A stretch of 64,000 bases of DNA from Sulfurovum sp. (GTDB lineage: Bacteria; Campylobacterota; Campylobacteria; Campylobacterales; Sulfurovaceae), in NCBI GenBank assembly GCA_026990595.1, contig JALXCZ010000001.1:1-64000 (forward strand), given 5' to 3'. The notes beneath the pieces were generated by a model. The model was given only the letters and a program-made list of their open reading frames with translations, made no database searches and was not told the origin of the DNA. Numbering within the stretch: position 1 is the stretch's first letter; each line of letters opens with the position of its first letter. Shown here piece after piece: positions 21,526 through 31,568 of the stretch. Made by a program: the position numbers and the translations under genes.

Positions 21526-22665
21526 TTGGAAGTAACACACTTTTTTGAAGCACTCTGGCAGTTGAGTATTGCCATGGCTCCCTACATTCTTTTTGGTCTT
21601 CTATTTGCCGGTATTTTGCATGAGTTGGTACCCGACAGTATCGTTACCAAACATTTAGGGAAAGACAATGTCTCTTCCGTGGTAAAGTCCACACTCTTTG
21701 GTATTCCCCTACCAGTCTGTTCCTGCGGGGTCATTCCTTTGGCTACTTCTATTAAAAAATCAGGTGCAAGCAAAGGTGCAACACTCTCCTTTCTTATCTC
21801 TACACCTATTACAGGTGTTGACTCAATACTGGCAACTTACGGAATATTCGGATGGATATTCACACTGTATCGTGTTGTAACATCCATGATCATTGCTATG
21901 CTTGCAGGTATTCTGACAAATATTTTTGATAAAGATACCTCACCTACTTCAGCAGGCTCAGTAACCAATCAAACATTGAGAGTTGATACAGGATCTACCT
22001 CTACAGTGGGATTTTCTACATTTAAACCTGTAGGAACATCTTCTATATCTGCTCTAAACACACAAGCAAAAGACAATGACAAGAGTTCAAAAAAATTTTC
22101 ATTTCTTACTGCGTTGAAGTATGCTTTTATCACACTGCTTGGCGACATTGCCAAACCTCTTTTTTGGGGGCTACTTTTAGGTGCGCTCATCACCGTGGCT
22201 ATCCCTGAAAATCTGGCAGAACTTCTAAAAGAGAATACTTGGCTGAGTTACCTTATTGTCATTGCCATTGCTGTACCGATGTATGTCTGTGCTACGGCTT
22301 CACTTCCCATAGCTGCGGGGCTTATGCTCTCCGGGGTCAGTGCCGGTGCTGCTTTTGTATTTCTCTCTGCAGGACCTGCAACCAATACCGTCACTATCGG
22401 AGTTGTGAAAAAAATGTTGGGCTCAAAATCACTCTTCATCTATTTAGGAAGTATTATTCTTGGAAGTATGCTCTTTGGATTGGGACTGGACTACATTTTT
22501 GACAGTACAAATATTGACCCCACTTCACTCATTCATATGAACGAAGAAGCAGGTATAATAGACACACTCTCCTCCATAATATTATGGGGATTGGTATTGT
22601 GGTTTATGGTAAAGCCCTATTTCAAAAAGAAAGATGAATGCAGCAGTGGAAATTGCTGCTCCTAA
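21526..22665 (+). CDS. Permease, SO_0444/DUF318-like family efflux transporter
   Basis: TTG start; GIPLPVCSCGVIPLATSIKKSGASKGATLSFLISTPITGVDSI motif and C-terminal CSSGNCCS. Confidence 0.88.
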   Translation: MEVTHFFEALWQLSIAMAPYILFGLLFAGILHELVPDSIVTKHLGKDNVSSVVKSTLFGIPLPVCSCGVIPLATSIKKSGASKGATLSFLISTPITGVDSILATYGIFGWIFTLYRVVTSMIIAMLAGILTNIFDKDTSPTSAGSVTNQTLRVDTGSTSTVGFSTFKPVGTSSISALNTQAKDNDKSSKKFSFLTALKYAFITLLGDIAKPLFWGLLLGALITVAIPENLAELLKENTWLSYLIVIAIAVPMYVCATASLPIAAGLMLSGVSAGAAFVFLSAGPATNTVTIGVVKKMLGSKSLFIYLGSIILGSMLFGLGLDYIFDSTNIDPTSLIHMNEEAGIIDTLSSIILWGLVLWFMVKPYFKKKDECSSGNCCS

Positions 22666-22678
22666 TCCTTTATTTGTG

Positions 22679-23401
22679 TTAACTCATTTCATGCACATCG
22701 GTATGCAGTGTCATTTTTTTAATGGTACTGTTATTTTCTTGCTTGCTTCCTGAGTTTGTCGAAGGATCTTTTGTCTCTTTACTCTCCTGAGTTTTTTTCT
22801 TTTCACTTCCTGAAACTGTTGAAGGATTTTTCATGATCTTAGGAATATCTTTCTTAGGCTTCACAGCCTTGGCTCCTGAGCCTGTCAAAAGATTCTTAGC
22901 AATACTCACCACAAGCTTTCCGTTTTTATATTCTGTTTTGATCGTACTTTCATCTGCATCCTGCGGAAGTGTCATACTTTGTTGATACATTCGAACAGAG
23001 CGGGATTGGCTTACCATATTGCCCGTTTTGTTTTTTTGCTCTTCTACAACCTTCGCGGTAATGGACATCACACCGTTTTGTGTATTAATATCGATATGAT
23101 TCTCTTTACTCTCCGGAATATTCGTTACAAGCTCGTAATGGTCTCCTTTATCTGAAAGTTGATTCTGTACAGCCATTTTATATGTACCCAAAGGACTTAC
23201 CAAACCGGAAGAACGCTGCTGTATACGATGATTCATACGATTGAACATTTTGTCCATATTTTGCTGCATTTGCATCATCTCTTTAAAAATATCATCTCCG
23301 AACGGATCATTGAAGAATGGATCGTTAAAAGGATCGTTTGCATGCAGTGAAAGTGTTGCGACTAAGGGCAACAGTAAAAGTGAAAATCTTTTTGTGAACA
23401 T
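22679..23401 (-). CDS. Exported Hsp20/alpha-crystallin-like protein
   Basis: Signal peptide (MFTKRFSLLLLPLVATLSLHA), alpha-crystallin-like segment (YELVTNIPESKENHIDINTQNGVMSITAK...RSVRMYQQSMTLPQDADESTIKTEYKNGKLVVSIAK). Confidence 0.82.
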   Translation of the reverse strand: MFTKRFSLLLLPLVATLSLHANDPFNDPFFNDPFGDDIFKEMMQMQQNMDKMFNRMNHRIQQRSSGLVSPLGTYKMAVQNQLSDKGDHYELVTNIPESKENHIDINTQNGVMSITAKVVEEQKNKTGNMVSQSRSVRMYQQSMTLPQDADESTIKTEYKNGKLVVSIAKNLLTGSGAKAVKPKKDIPKIMKNPSTVSGSEKKKTQESKETKDPSTNSGSKQENNSTIKKMTLHTDVHEMS

Positions 23402-23458
23402 TTTGTGCTCCTTATATTTTAGATACTCAAATTATAAGGCAACTAGTTTAACCATTTT

Positions 23459-25144
23459 TTAACGTATGATCAAATCATCCATATCAAGCTCTGATACACT
23501 CTTCTTGCCCATTACAGCTAAAAGTGAGCGTACACCGTGCAGAAGTTCATGGTGGTAGTTGGCTACATGCTTGGATTTTTGCTCTACAAGATACTTGCTC
23601 CGTTTGGCTTCATCCATGGTAGCAAGCCCTACAGGACAGTTTCTTCCCCCTGCTCCACTGCACTCTCTGGCCCGTATGCATCCCGCTGAGATCATGAATC
23701 CTCTGGCAATGTTCACGAAGTCCGCACCGTAACAGAGCAGTTCCACCACATCATCGGGAGTTAACACCTTTTCTGCTGCAATGACTTTGATCTTTCCTTT
23801 AAGCCCATACGTATCCAAAATTTCAGTGACAAGTTTCAGTGACTCACGAATAGGTAATCCTATTTTGCTCATCATCTCAAGAGGTGCTGTTGCCGAACCG
23901 CCGTCACCACCATCAATGGTGATAAAATCCGCTATACTCTCTCCTTTCTCTCTCCTCTCTTTAAATGCTTTGGCATAGAGTTCAAAATCTTCCTTATCGG
24001 AGATAACGATCTTAAAGCCTACCGGTTTTCCGGAAAGTTCCTGCAACTCGGAGATAAAGTCAAAAAATGTATCCATATCGGTTGCATAGGGAAAACGGTT
24101 TGGACTGATAAGGTCTTTATGTGCAGGGATACCTCTATAATAGGCGATATCATCACTTACTTTGGCTGCAAGAAGTTTACCTCCTGTCTGCTTTGCTCCC
24201 TGTGCCAGTTTGATCTCCGTCATACGACAAAAGCGCATTACCTTTTGATAGCGTTGTGCATCAAATACTCCCTTATTATCTCTTACTCCATAAAGTCCGC
24301 TTCCCATTTGAAAAGTAATATCCGGCAATCCGGCAGGAACATCTGTAGGGTAAAGTTCCAGGGGTTTGCTCCAATCGATCCTGAAATAGACCAGTTTACT
24401 TCGGTCAAATATGAAGGACCCTCTGTCTTTCTGACGTACTACCATTTTTCTATAGATCCGTCCTGCCACCTCTTTATTGGTAAAAAATTTCATAATTCGG
24501 TAAATGCTTTTTGCAAATTGTGTTCCCTCTTTCATTTCCAAATATGCTGAATTACAATCCGTACAATGCAATGTTGTCAGAAAATTTGAAGTAAGCCCTC
24601 CCTCCCCTGTATTAATGGGAAATTTCCCTTTAAACGCACCTTTGGCAAAAGCACGTGTCCCCTCGGGAGAGATCGCTCCATCACTCATAGCTGAGCGTCC
24701 TATAATACTTTTACTGACATACGGCTCTCTTCTTTCTCTCCCGAATGTGACTGAAAAATTACTCTGTACTTCATCTTCCTCTTTCACAAAATTGGCATGT
24801 TTAAAAAGGGTTTTTTGATTGCCGTAGGGTTTAGTGGGAGAAAAGGAGAGATAAGGACTTTTCTTTGCAGCTACTTTATTGATCCAGTCCAGTTTTTCAA
24901 AAGAATTATAGAATGTCTCATCTCCAAAATACTGACGCATAGGGTTACGAAGCATATAGAAAAGGTATCGCATACGCCCTACAAGTGGGTAGTTTATGAG
25001 AAGCTGGTTTTTTCTTTGCACAAACCGATCATAGATCGCAACAGCGATCATGATCACTCCTATGGTCACAATAAAAAGTTTTATCAGTATGCTCCAGTCA
25101 GAGGAGAGTACAGAGAAATAAGCCAGTAGATTTTCTTTATTCAT
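23459..25144 (-). CDS. FMN-binding glutamate synthase family protein
   Basis: ISPNRFPYATDMDTFFDFISEL...ITIDGGDGGSATAPLEMMSKIGLP...RNCPVGLAT glutamate synthase domain; start at internal MNKENLL. Confidence 0.93.
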   Translation of the reverse strand: MNKENLLAYFSVLSSDWSILIKLFIVTIGVIMIAVAIYDRFVQRKNQLLINYPLVGRMRYLFYMLRNPMRQYFGDETFYNSFEKLDWINKVAAKKSPYLSFSPTKPYGNQKTLFKHANFVKEEDEVQSNFSVTFGRERREPYVSKSIIGRSAMSDGAISPEGTRAFAKGAFKGKFPINTGEGGLTSNFLTTLHCTDCNSAYLEMKEGTQFAKSIYRIMKFFTNKEVAGRIYRKMVVRQKDRGSFIFDRSKLVYFRIDWSKPLELYPTDVPAGLPDITFQMGSGLYGVRDNKGVFDAQRYQKVMRFCRMTEIKLAQGAKQTGGKLLAAKVSDDIAYYRGIPAHKDLISPNRFPYATDMDTFFDFISELQELSGKPVGFKIVISDKEDFELYAKAFKERREKGESIADFITIDGGDGGSATAPLEMMSKIGLPIRESLKLVTEILDTYGLKGKIKVIAAEKVLTPDDVVELLCYGADFVNIARGFMISAGCIRARECSGAGGRNCPVGLATMDEAKRSKYLVEQKSKHVANYHHELLHGVRSLLAVMGKKSVSELDMDDLIIR

Positions 25145-25580
25145 CTTTTCCCTCCCCAAATAAAAGTCTGTCCATACTGTACTTCCCTGCGCCAAAACTG
25201 GCAAAGAGCATAAGGAAAATAAAATAATAAAGCGGTATCTCTATACCGTTTTGTGCAACAGAAAAACCATGTCCTGCATGCACAAAAAGTATAGCACCAA
25301 GCATCACAAAACCAAGTAAAATGGAAATATAGCGTGTAAAAAGCCCCAAAATAAGCAAAATGATCCCCATGGTCTCAATACCTGAAACCAGATAGGCAGT
25401 GAGCGTAGGAAAAGGAATAGAAATACTTCCAAACCATTTTGCTGTACCTTCAAGATCATTTATCTTGACAAGTGCAGGTACGGCAAAACCATACGCAATA
25501 ACCAACCGGCTCAATAACAGTACAATATTCTTCGGATAAGAGAACAGTATACGGCACTCACCTAAAAAATTCTTCATCAC
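25137..25580 (-). CDS. DoxX family membrane protein
   Basis: Four-TM protein with DoxX pattern (VPALVKINDLEGTAKWFGSISIPFPTLTAYLVSGIETMGIILLILG). Confidence 0.88.
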   Translation of the reverse strand: MMKNFLGECRILFSYPKNIVLLLSRLVIAYGFAVPALVKINDLEGTAKWFGSISIPFPTLTAYLVSGIETMGIILLILGLFTRYISILLGFVMLGAILFVHAGHGFSVAQNGIEIPLYYFIFLMLFASFGAGKYSMDRLLFGEGKDE

Positions 25581-25657
25581 ACATCCTTTGCACGATCATT
25601 ACATAGACTTATTATAGAATTTTCAGTGTGTAATGATTATGTAATAAGGAACATCCT

Positions 25658-26545
25658 ATGAAAAGCGTTATTTTAGTATTTATATTTTCTTCTACTTTAC
25701 TCTTCGGACAGGCAAAAGTATGGCTGCAAATTTTGGGATCAGGGGGTCCTGAAAGTGGAGACAAACGTGCTTCTACCGGTTATATTGTATGGATAAACGG
25801 AAAAAGTCGTATTCTTGTTGACTTTGGCGGTGGAGCATCACTTCGTTTTGAAGAGGTGAATGCCAAAATACCTAACCTTGATGTCATATTATTGACACAC
25901 TTGCATGTAGACCACACAGCAGACCTCCCTGCACTGCTTAAATCTGCATTTTTTACCAGAGCCTCAGGAAATTTACTCTTATATGGACCAAAAGAAAACA
26001 ACTATATGCCAAGTACAGAAGACTTTATACGGAGACTCTTTGAAGATGGTAAAGGTGCATGGCAGTATTTAGGTGACCATTTAGATGGCTCTGCAAGACT
26101 TCAGATCAAAGCATATGATATCGATGATTCTCGTAAAGTAAAAGAGATCTATAGAGAAGGTGATATCCATATATTTGCAGTCTCCGTACACCACGGATCT
26201 ATCCCTGCTTTGGCATACAGAGTCAATATAGGCAGCAAAAGTATTACATTCTCCGGAGATATGAATGGAGACTACCATACCTTAGAGACTTTGGCAAAAG
26301 ATACAGATATTTTAGTCGCACACAACGCCGTACCCAAAGGAGCCACAGGGGTGGCAGCCAACCTTCATATGACACCTGGCATCATAGGGAAGATAGCACA
26401 AAAAGCACACCCAAAAAGAGTGGTACTCTCACATAGAATGTTAAGAACACTTGGGAGAGAAAAAGTAACACTCCACGAAATACATAAATACTATAAAGGT
26501 TCAGTCAAGTTTGCCAATGACAAAAGTTTATACAGGATAAAATAA
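25658..26545 (+). CDS. Exported MBL-fold metallo-hydrolase
   Basis: Signal peptide; LLTHLHVDHTADLPAL, SGDMNGD, VLSHRM motifs. Confidence 0.93.
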   Translation: MKSVILVFIFSSTLLFGQAKVWLQILGSGGPESGDKRASTGYIVWINGKSRILVDFGGGASLRFEEVNAKIPNLDVILLTHLHVDHTADLPALLKSAFFTRASGNLLLYGPKENNYMPSTEDFIRRLFEDGKGAWQYLGDHLDGSARLQIKAYDIDDSRKVKEIYREGDIHIFAVSVHHGSIPALAYRVNIGSKSITFSGDMNGDYHTLETLAKDTDILVAHNAVPKGATGVAANLHMTPGIIGKIAQKAHPKRVVLSHRMLRTLGREKVTLHEIHKYYKGSVKFANDKSLYRIK

Positions 26546-26563
26546 TTATAATATTAAATAGTA

Positions 26564-26794
26564 TTATACCTTTTTATCGCTGTTCTCCATTTTAAACCGA
26601 CACGATCCCAATGTAACAGTTTTACCCCTTTTTATTTCATTTAGAATATAGCGCAGTGTCCCTTCAGCATCTGTTTCAGGCATCTCTTCCTCTATTATTT
26701 TTAACGCCTCTTTGGTGGTAGTTTTTGTCCACTTTTTTTCATAGATATATTGTGTCACCATTGTCATGGGTTCATACAAGTCCCAATTCTGCAA
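26564..26794 (-). CDS. Hypothetical protein
   Basis: Small ORF overlapping the upstream 26772 ORF by 23 bp in apparent operon. Confidence 0.6.
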   Translation of the reverse strand: MQNWDLYEPMTMVTQYIYEKKWTKTTTKEALKIIEEEMPETDAEGTLRYILNEIKRGKTVTLGSCRFKMENSDKKV

Positions 26795-26966
26795 AAATAG
26801 GCTCTACTTCCATCCACCAATTCTCAAGTTTCAAGATCACATCACTTACAGCATTCTCTTCTTCTTTCCACTCTTTGATCTTCTCTATAATAAGCGGTTT
26901 ATGCTCTTCAGCGATCTTATCTGATTTTTTAATATGTTCTATGGCTTTTTCTATTTTTTGTTTCAT
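26772..26966 (-). CDS. Hypothetical protein, charged and helical
   Basis: 64-aa ORF with coding-like composition, followed by an overlapping ORF. Confidence 0.6.
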   Translation of the reverse strand: MKQKIEKAIEHIKKSDKIAEEHKPLIIEKIKEWKEEENAVSDVILKLENWWMEVEPIFAELGLV

Positions 26967-27029
26967 CTCTATATCCTTTTGTTAGTCTAATTTTGTTAGT
27001 ATAAATCATACCATAAAAAGGGCATATTG

Positions 27030-28202
27030 ATGAACAAATTGCTAAAAGGTTTTATTAAGAACGATTCAACACCAGGTATTTTATTGATCATAGTAACAAT
27101 TTTTGCACTGTTTTTGCAAAACAGTCCCCTTTCTACATTTTATATGAGTTTTTTACATACTCCTGTCGAAATACGTTTTGGTCAGCTGCATATTGCCAAA
27201 CCTCTCCTCCTCTGGGTCAATGACGGATTAATGGCTATCTTCTTCTTTGTTATCGGACTGGAAGTAAAACGTGAAGTAATGGAGGGGCATCTCTCTTCCC
27301 TCTCACAAGTTACACTGCCAGGTATCGCTGCTTTAGGAGGTATGATAGTTCCTGCCCTTGTTTTTGTAGCTTTCAATAATGGTGCAGAGTTTGCCATGAA
27401 CGGTTGGGCCATACCAACGGCTACCGATATTGCTTTTGCTTTGGGTATCTTATCACTGCTTGGAAACCGTGTCCCTGTTTCTCTGAAAATATTTCTCATG
27501 GCACTGGCGATCATAGATGACCTTGGTGCCATTGTCATCATTGCCATATTCTACACTTCCGAACTCTCTACAATGTCCATCGCTATTGCTCTTGGAGCAC
27601 TGGTAATCCTTTTTATTATGAACCGTATGCAGGTTGCCAGACAAGCTGCCTATATTTTAGTGGGCATTGTACTCTGGGTCTCTGTACTGAAATCCGGTGT
27701 ACACGCTACGCTTGCAGGTGTGGCTCTTGCTTTTATGATCCCTATGCACTCTAAAGACGAAAATGGAAAACCCTTCTCCATAGCATACAATATGGAACAC
27801 AATCTACACTACTGGGTGGCCTTTTTCATTCTCCCGCTTTTTGCTTTTGTGAATGCAGGTGTCGACCTTAGAGGCATTTCTTTTGAAGAAATGGGTGGTT
27901 CTGTACCACTGGGTATTATGGCTGGGCTTTTCATAGGAAAGCAGGTAGGCGTCTTTGGCTTCTCATGGGTAGCTATAAAACTCGGTATCGCCTCTTTGCC
28001 AAAAGAAGCAACATGGATAACCCTTTACGGTGTAGCTGTGCTTACCGGTATAGGTTTTACGATGAGTCTTTTTGTAGACACACTTGCCTATGATGATACA
28101 AAAATATTTCATTTTGCCGACAAGCTGGCTATCCTGCTTGGTTCACTCTTTTCCGGATTAGCCGGATACTCTGTTTTAAAGATAGCTACAAAGAAAGTAT
28201 AG
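27030..28202 (+). CDS. nhaA: Na+/H+ antiporter NhaA
   Basis: VNDGLMAIFFFVIGLEVKREVMEGHLSS, GWAIPTATDIAFALGIL, ALAIIDDLGAIVIIA motifs. Confidence 0.97.
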   Translation: MNKLLKGFIKNDSTPGILLIIVTIFALFLQNSPLSTFYMSFLHTPVEIRFGQLHIAKPLLLWVNDGLMAIFFFVIGLEVKREVMEGHLSSLSQVTLPGIAALGGMIVPALVFVAFNNGAEFAMNGWAIPTATDIAFALGILSLLGNRVPVSLKIFLMALAIIDDLGAIVIIAIFYTSELSTMSIAIALGALVILFIMNRMQVARQAAYILVGIVLWVSVLKSGVHATLAGVALAFMIPMHSKDENGKPFSIAYNMEHNLHYWVAFFILPLFAFVNAGVDLRGISFEEMGGSVPLGIMAGLFIGKQVGVFGFSWVAIKLGIASLPKEATWITLYGVAVLTGIGFTMSLFVDTLAYDDTKIFHFADKLAILLGSLFSGLAGYSVLKIATKKV

Positions 28203-28317
28203 TTTTTCTCTTTCCATAAAACAAAAAGCACCATTACGCTATAATCGCGACAATATATAGGGGTAAAGTGTTTTGTTTTTGTAAAAAAATCACATACCTT
28301 ACTTTATAAGGATAGAA

Positions 28318-30984
28318 ATGAGCGAAACAGTAGAGAAAAAAGCAGGCTATAACCCAAAAGAAGTGGAAGACAGGTACTACAAACTTTGTGAAGCACGTGG
28401 GTATTTTGAGATAGACGGAAACAAGAGTATTCAGGAAGAGGGGAAGAACTTCTCCATCATGATGCCTCCGCCCAACGTCACAGGAAGCCTACACATCGGA
28501 CATGCCCTTACTTTTACACTACAGGACATTATTACTCGTTACAAGCGTATGGATGGGTTTAAGACACTTTGGCAGCCCGGTACTGACCATGCAGGTATAG
28601 CGACACAGAACATTGTTGAAAAACAACTTCTGGCAGAGGGTACGACCAAAGAGGAAATAGGACGAGAAAAGTTTTTAGAGCGCGCCTGGCTTCAGAAGGA
28701 GACTTCAGGCGGGAATATCGTTCACCAGATGCGAAAACTGGGTGTAACACCTGCCTGGAAACGTGAACGCTTCACTATGGATGAAGGACTGAAAGAAGCA
28801 GTTAAAGAAGCTTTTGTTTCACTTTACAATGAAGGGCATATCACACAAAATACCTACATGGTGAACTGGTGTACCCATGACGGCGCACTTTCTGACATTG
28901 AAGTAGAGCATGAAGAGGTCAACGGCAAATTCTATCATATGATCTATAAATTTGCTGACGGAAGCGGAGAGGTAGAGGTAGCAACAACCAGACCGGAAAC
29001 ATACTTCGGAGATACTGCCATCATGGTACATCCTGATGATCCGCGCTATAAAGATATTGTCGGTAAAGAGATTCTGCTTCCGCTTACCGACAGAAAGATC
29101 AAAGTCATCACTGATGAGTATGTAGACAGGGAATTTGGTACAGGTGTGGTAAAAGTCACACCTGCACATGACCAAAATGACTACGAAGTAGGGAAAAGAC
29201 ACAACCTCGAAATTGTGAAGGTATTCGATGAAAAAGGTATTTTAAATGAGTATTGTGGGGAATTTGCCGGACTTGAGCGTCTTGAGGCACGTCCTGCCAT
29301 CGTCAAAGCACTTGAAAATGCCGGACATATCGTCAAAATAGAAGACCATGTGCATCAGGTAGGTCACTGCTACCGCTGTAAAAATATTGTGGAGCCTTTT
29401 ATTTCCAAGCAGTGGTTCTTAGATTCTGAAGTGGCACAAGCATCTATTAGAAAGACCAAAGAAGAGACCAAAGAACGTGCTGCACATGGAGGAAGCCTCT
29501 TTCACCCTGCACACTGGATAAACTCCTACACAGCATGGATGGATGAACTGCGTCCATGGTGTATCTCCCGTCAGTTGTGGTGGGGACATCGTATTCCGGT
29601 CTTTACCTGTGATGACTGCGGACACCAGTGGGCAGACAAAGCAGACCATCCCGAAGCTTGTCCACAATGTGACTCCGGGCATATAACACAAGACCCTGAT
29701 GTACTCGATACATGGTTCTCTTCTGCCTTATGGGCAATGTCACCCCTTGGCTGGGGGAACAACGGTAAATTACATGCACTCTATAATGATACCGATATGG
29801 AAGATTTCTATCCGAACTCTCTGCTTATTACCGGCTTTGATATTATGTTCTTCTGGGTAGCACGTATGATGATGATGAGTGAACATTTTACCGGTGAACT
29901 GCCGTTCAAAGACATTTACATGCATGCACTTGTGCGTGATGAACATGGAGCGAAGATGTCCAAGTCCAAAGGGAATGTCATCGATCCGCTTGATATGGTT
30001 GAAGAGCACTCTGCGGACATTATCCGCTTTACCCTTGCCTATTTGGCGGTACAGGGGCGTGATATTAAACTTGGGGCTAAGAACCTTGAACAGTTCAGAA
30101 ACTTCACGAACAAGCTTTACAATGCAACAAATTACCTACAGCTTAATGTGGATACGTTTAAAGACTTAAAAGAGATTGAGGTAAAAACACCACTGGGCCG
30201 CTATATGCAAAGCAGACTTGCTTTAGCTGTTAAAGAAGTACGTGAGAGCTTGGAGACTTACAAATTCAATGAATCTGCAAGAATTCTTTACAACTTTGTC
30301 TGGAATGAATTCTGTGACTGGGGGATCGAGTACTCCAAAGCAGATAGAGAGAGTGTGGCAGAGTTGGGCGCTATTTTTAAAGAGACGTTAAAAATGGTTT
30401 CTCCATTCATGCCGTTCATCTCTGACCATCTTTACCACAAACTAAGCGGTACTATCCTTGAAGAAGGAGAGTCACTCATGGTGATGCACTTTCCTAAAGA
30501 GATAAGCACAGATGAAGAGGCTGAAAAGATGTTTGCCATCATTGAAGAATCCATTACTGCCCTGCGCCGTGCAAAAGTCATCATCGACATGGGGAACTCC
30601 AAAATAGACAAAGCGTACATCAAACTGGATGATGGTGTGAACATTGATACTGCTATGGCCAAACCGTTCATTCAAAAGCTTGCAAAAGTAGATGAGATAG
30701 AATTTGTCGATGCAAAAGTATCTGACAGTATTACTGATGTGTCTGATAATTTGGAAGTCTATCTGCCTACCGGAGAGATAGATATGACCCCTATTATCAA
30801 CAAGCTTACACGCCAAAAAGAGAAACTTGAAAAAGAGATAGTCAAACTTAACGGTATGCTGAACAATGAACGTTTCGTAGCCAATGCCCCTGAAGCTGTC
30901 ATTGCCGAAAACAGACAGGCACTCGAAGATGCACAGAACAAAATGGCAAAAGTAAGCACAGAGCTTGAAGGGTTCGGTGCCTGA
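28318..30984 (+). CDS. valS: Valine-tRNA ligase
   Basis: PPPNVTGSLHIGHAL (HIGH), KMSKSKGNVIDP (KMSKS), C-terminal coiled coil. Confidence 0.98.
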   Translation: MSETVEKKAGYNPKEVEDRYYKLCEARGYFEIDGNKSIQEEGKNFSIMMPPPNVTGSLHIGHALTFTLQDIITRYKRMDGFKTLWQPGTDHAGIATQNIVEKQLLAEGTTKEEIGREKFLERAWLQKETSGGNIVHQMRKLGVTPAWKRERFTMDEGLKEAVKEAFVSLYNEGHITQNTYMVNWCTHDGALSDIEVEHEEVNGKFYHMIYKFADGSGEVEVATTRPETYFGDTAIMVHPDDPRYKDIVGKEILLPLTDRKIKVITDEYVDREFGTGVVKVTPAHDQNDYEVGKRHNLEIVKVFDEKGILNEYCGEFAGLERLEARPAIVKALENAGHIVKIEDHVHQVGHCYRCKNIVEPFISKQWFLDSEVAQASIRKTKEETKERAAHGGSLFHPAHWINSYTAWMDELRPWCISRQLWWGHRIPVFTCDDCGHQWADKADHPEACPQCDSGHITQDPDVLDTWFSSALWAMSPLGWGNNGKLHALYNDTDMEDFYPNSLLITGFDIMFFWVARMMMMSEHFTGELPFKDIYMHALVRDEHGAKMSKSKGNVIDPLDMVEEHSADIIRFTLAYLAVQGRDIKLGAKNLEQFRNFTNKLYNATNYLQLNVDTFKDLKEIEVKTPLGRYMQSRLALAVKEVRESLETYKFNESARILYNFVWNEFCDWGIEYSKADRESVAELGAIFKETLKMVSPFMPFISDHLYHKLSGTILEEGESLMVMHFPKEISTDEEAEKMFAIIEESITALRRAKVIIDMGNSKIDKAYIKLDDGVNIDTAMAKPFIQKLAKVDEIEFVDAKVSDSITDVSDNLEVYLPTGEIDMTPIINKLTRQKEKLEKEIVKLNGMLNNERFVANAPEAVIAENRQALEDAQNKMAKVSTELEGFGA

Positions 30985-31568
30985 TGCAACGCACTATAAA
31001 AGAGGCATACGACGCCCTTATTACCAAAAAATATGACCAAGCATTTACACTTTATAGCCAACTGGTAGAAGAGAAAGAGCCGACAAGTTTTTACTATCTT
31101 GGCTTTCTCCATTTTAGAGGTTTTGGTGTGCCACAGGACTCTAAAAAAGCCTTTAGCTACTATCTCGAAGCAGCCACCAGAGAAGTCCCTGTCGCACAGT
31201 TTGAAGTGGCACTTATGCTTGAAAACGGCGAAGGGTGCGAACAGAATTTTTCAGAAGCTGCATTCTGGTACGAAGAAGCTGCAAAACGCGGAAATATTGA
31301 TGCATTCAATAACCTTGCAGCTATGTTCAAAGAGGGACGCGGTGTAGAGCAGGACTATAAAAAAGCCTATGTACTCTTTAAAAAAGCCGCCATAGAGGGA
31401 AATGCCTCTGCACAGTTCAACCTTGGAGCACTCTATGATATGGGCTTAGGTTGCGAAGAAGACAAAGAGAAAGCCATAGAGTGGTGTAGAAAAGCATCTT
31501 TCCAAGGACACCAAAAGGCCAAAGAGATCATGATGCGGATGCAGAATGACGGACAGGTGGTCTTTTAA
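30984..31568 (+). CDS. Sel1-like repeat (TPR) protein
   Basis: Tandem Sel1 repeats: ALMLENGEGCEQNFSEAAFWYEEAAKRGN, AAMFKEGRGVEQDYKKAYVLFKKAAIEGN, GALYDMGLGCEEDKEKAIEWCRKASFQGH. Confidence 0.93.
   Translation: MQRTIKEAYDALITKKYDQAFTLYSQLVEEKEPTSFYYLGFLHFRGFGVPQDSKKAFSYYLEAATREVPVAQFEVALMLENGEGCEQNFSEAAFWYEEAAKRGNIDAFNNLAAMFKEGRGVEQDYKKAYVLFKKAAIEGNASAQFNLGALYDMGLGCEEDKEKAIEWCRKASFQGHQKAKEIMMRMQNDGQVVF

Noticed and set aside
26772-26966. 26564/26772 pair as a toxin-antitoxin module
   Set aside because: Neither protein shows a recognisable toxin or antitoxin motif; overlap alone is insufficient.
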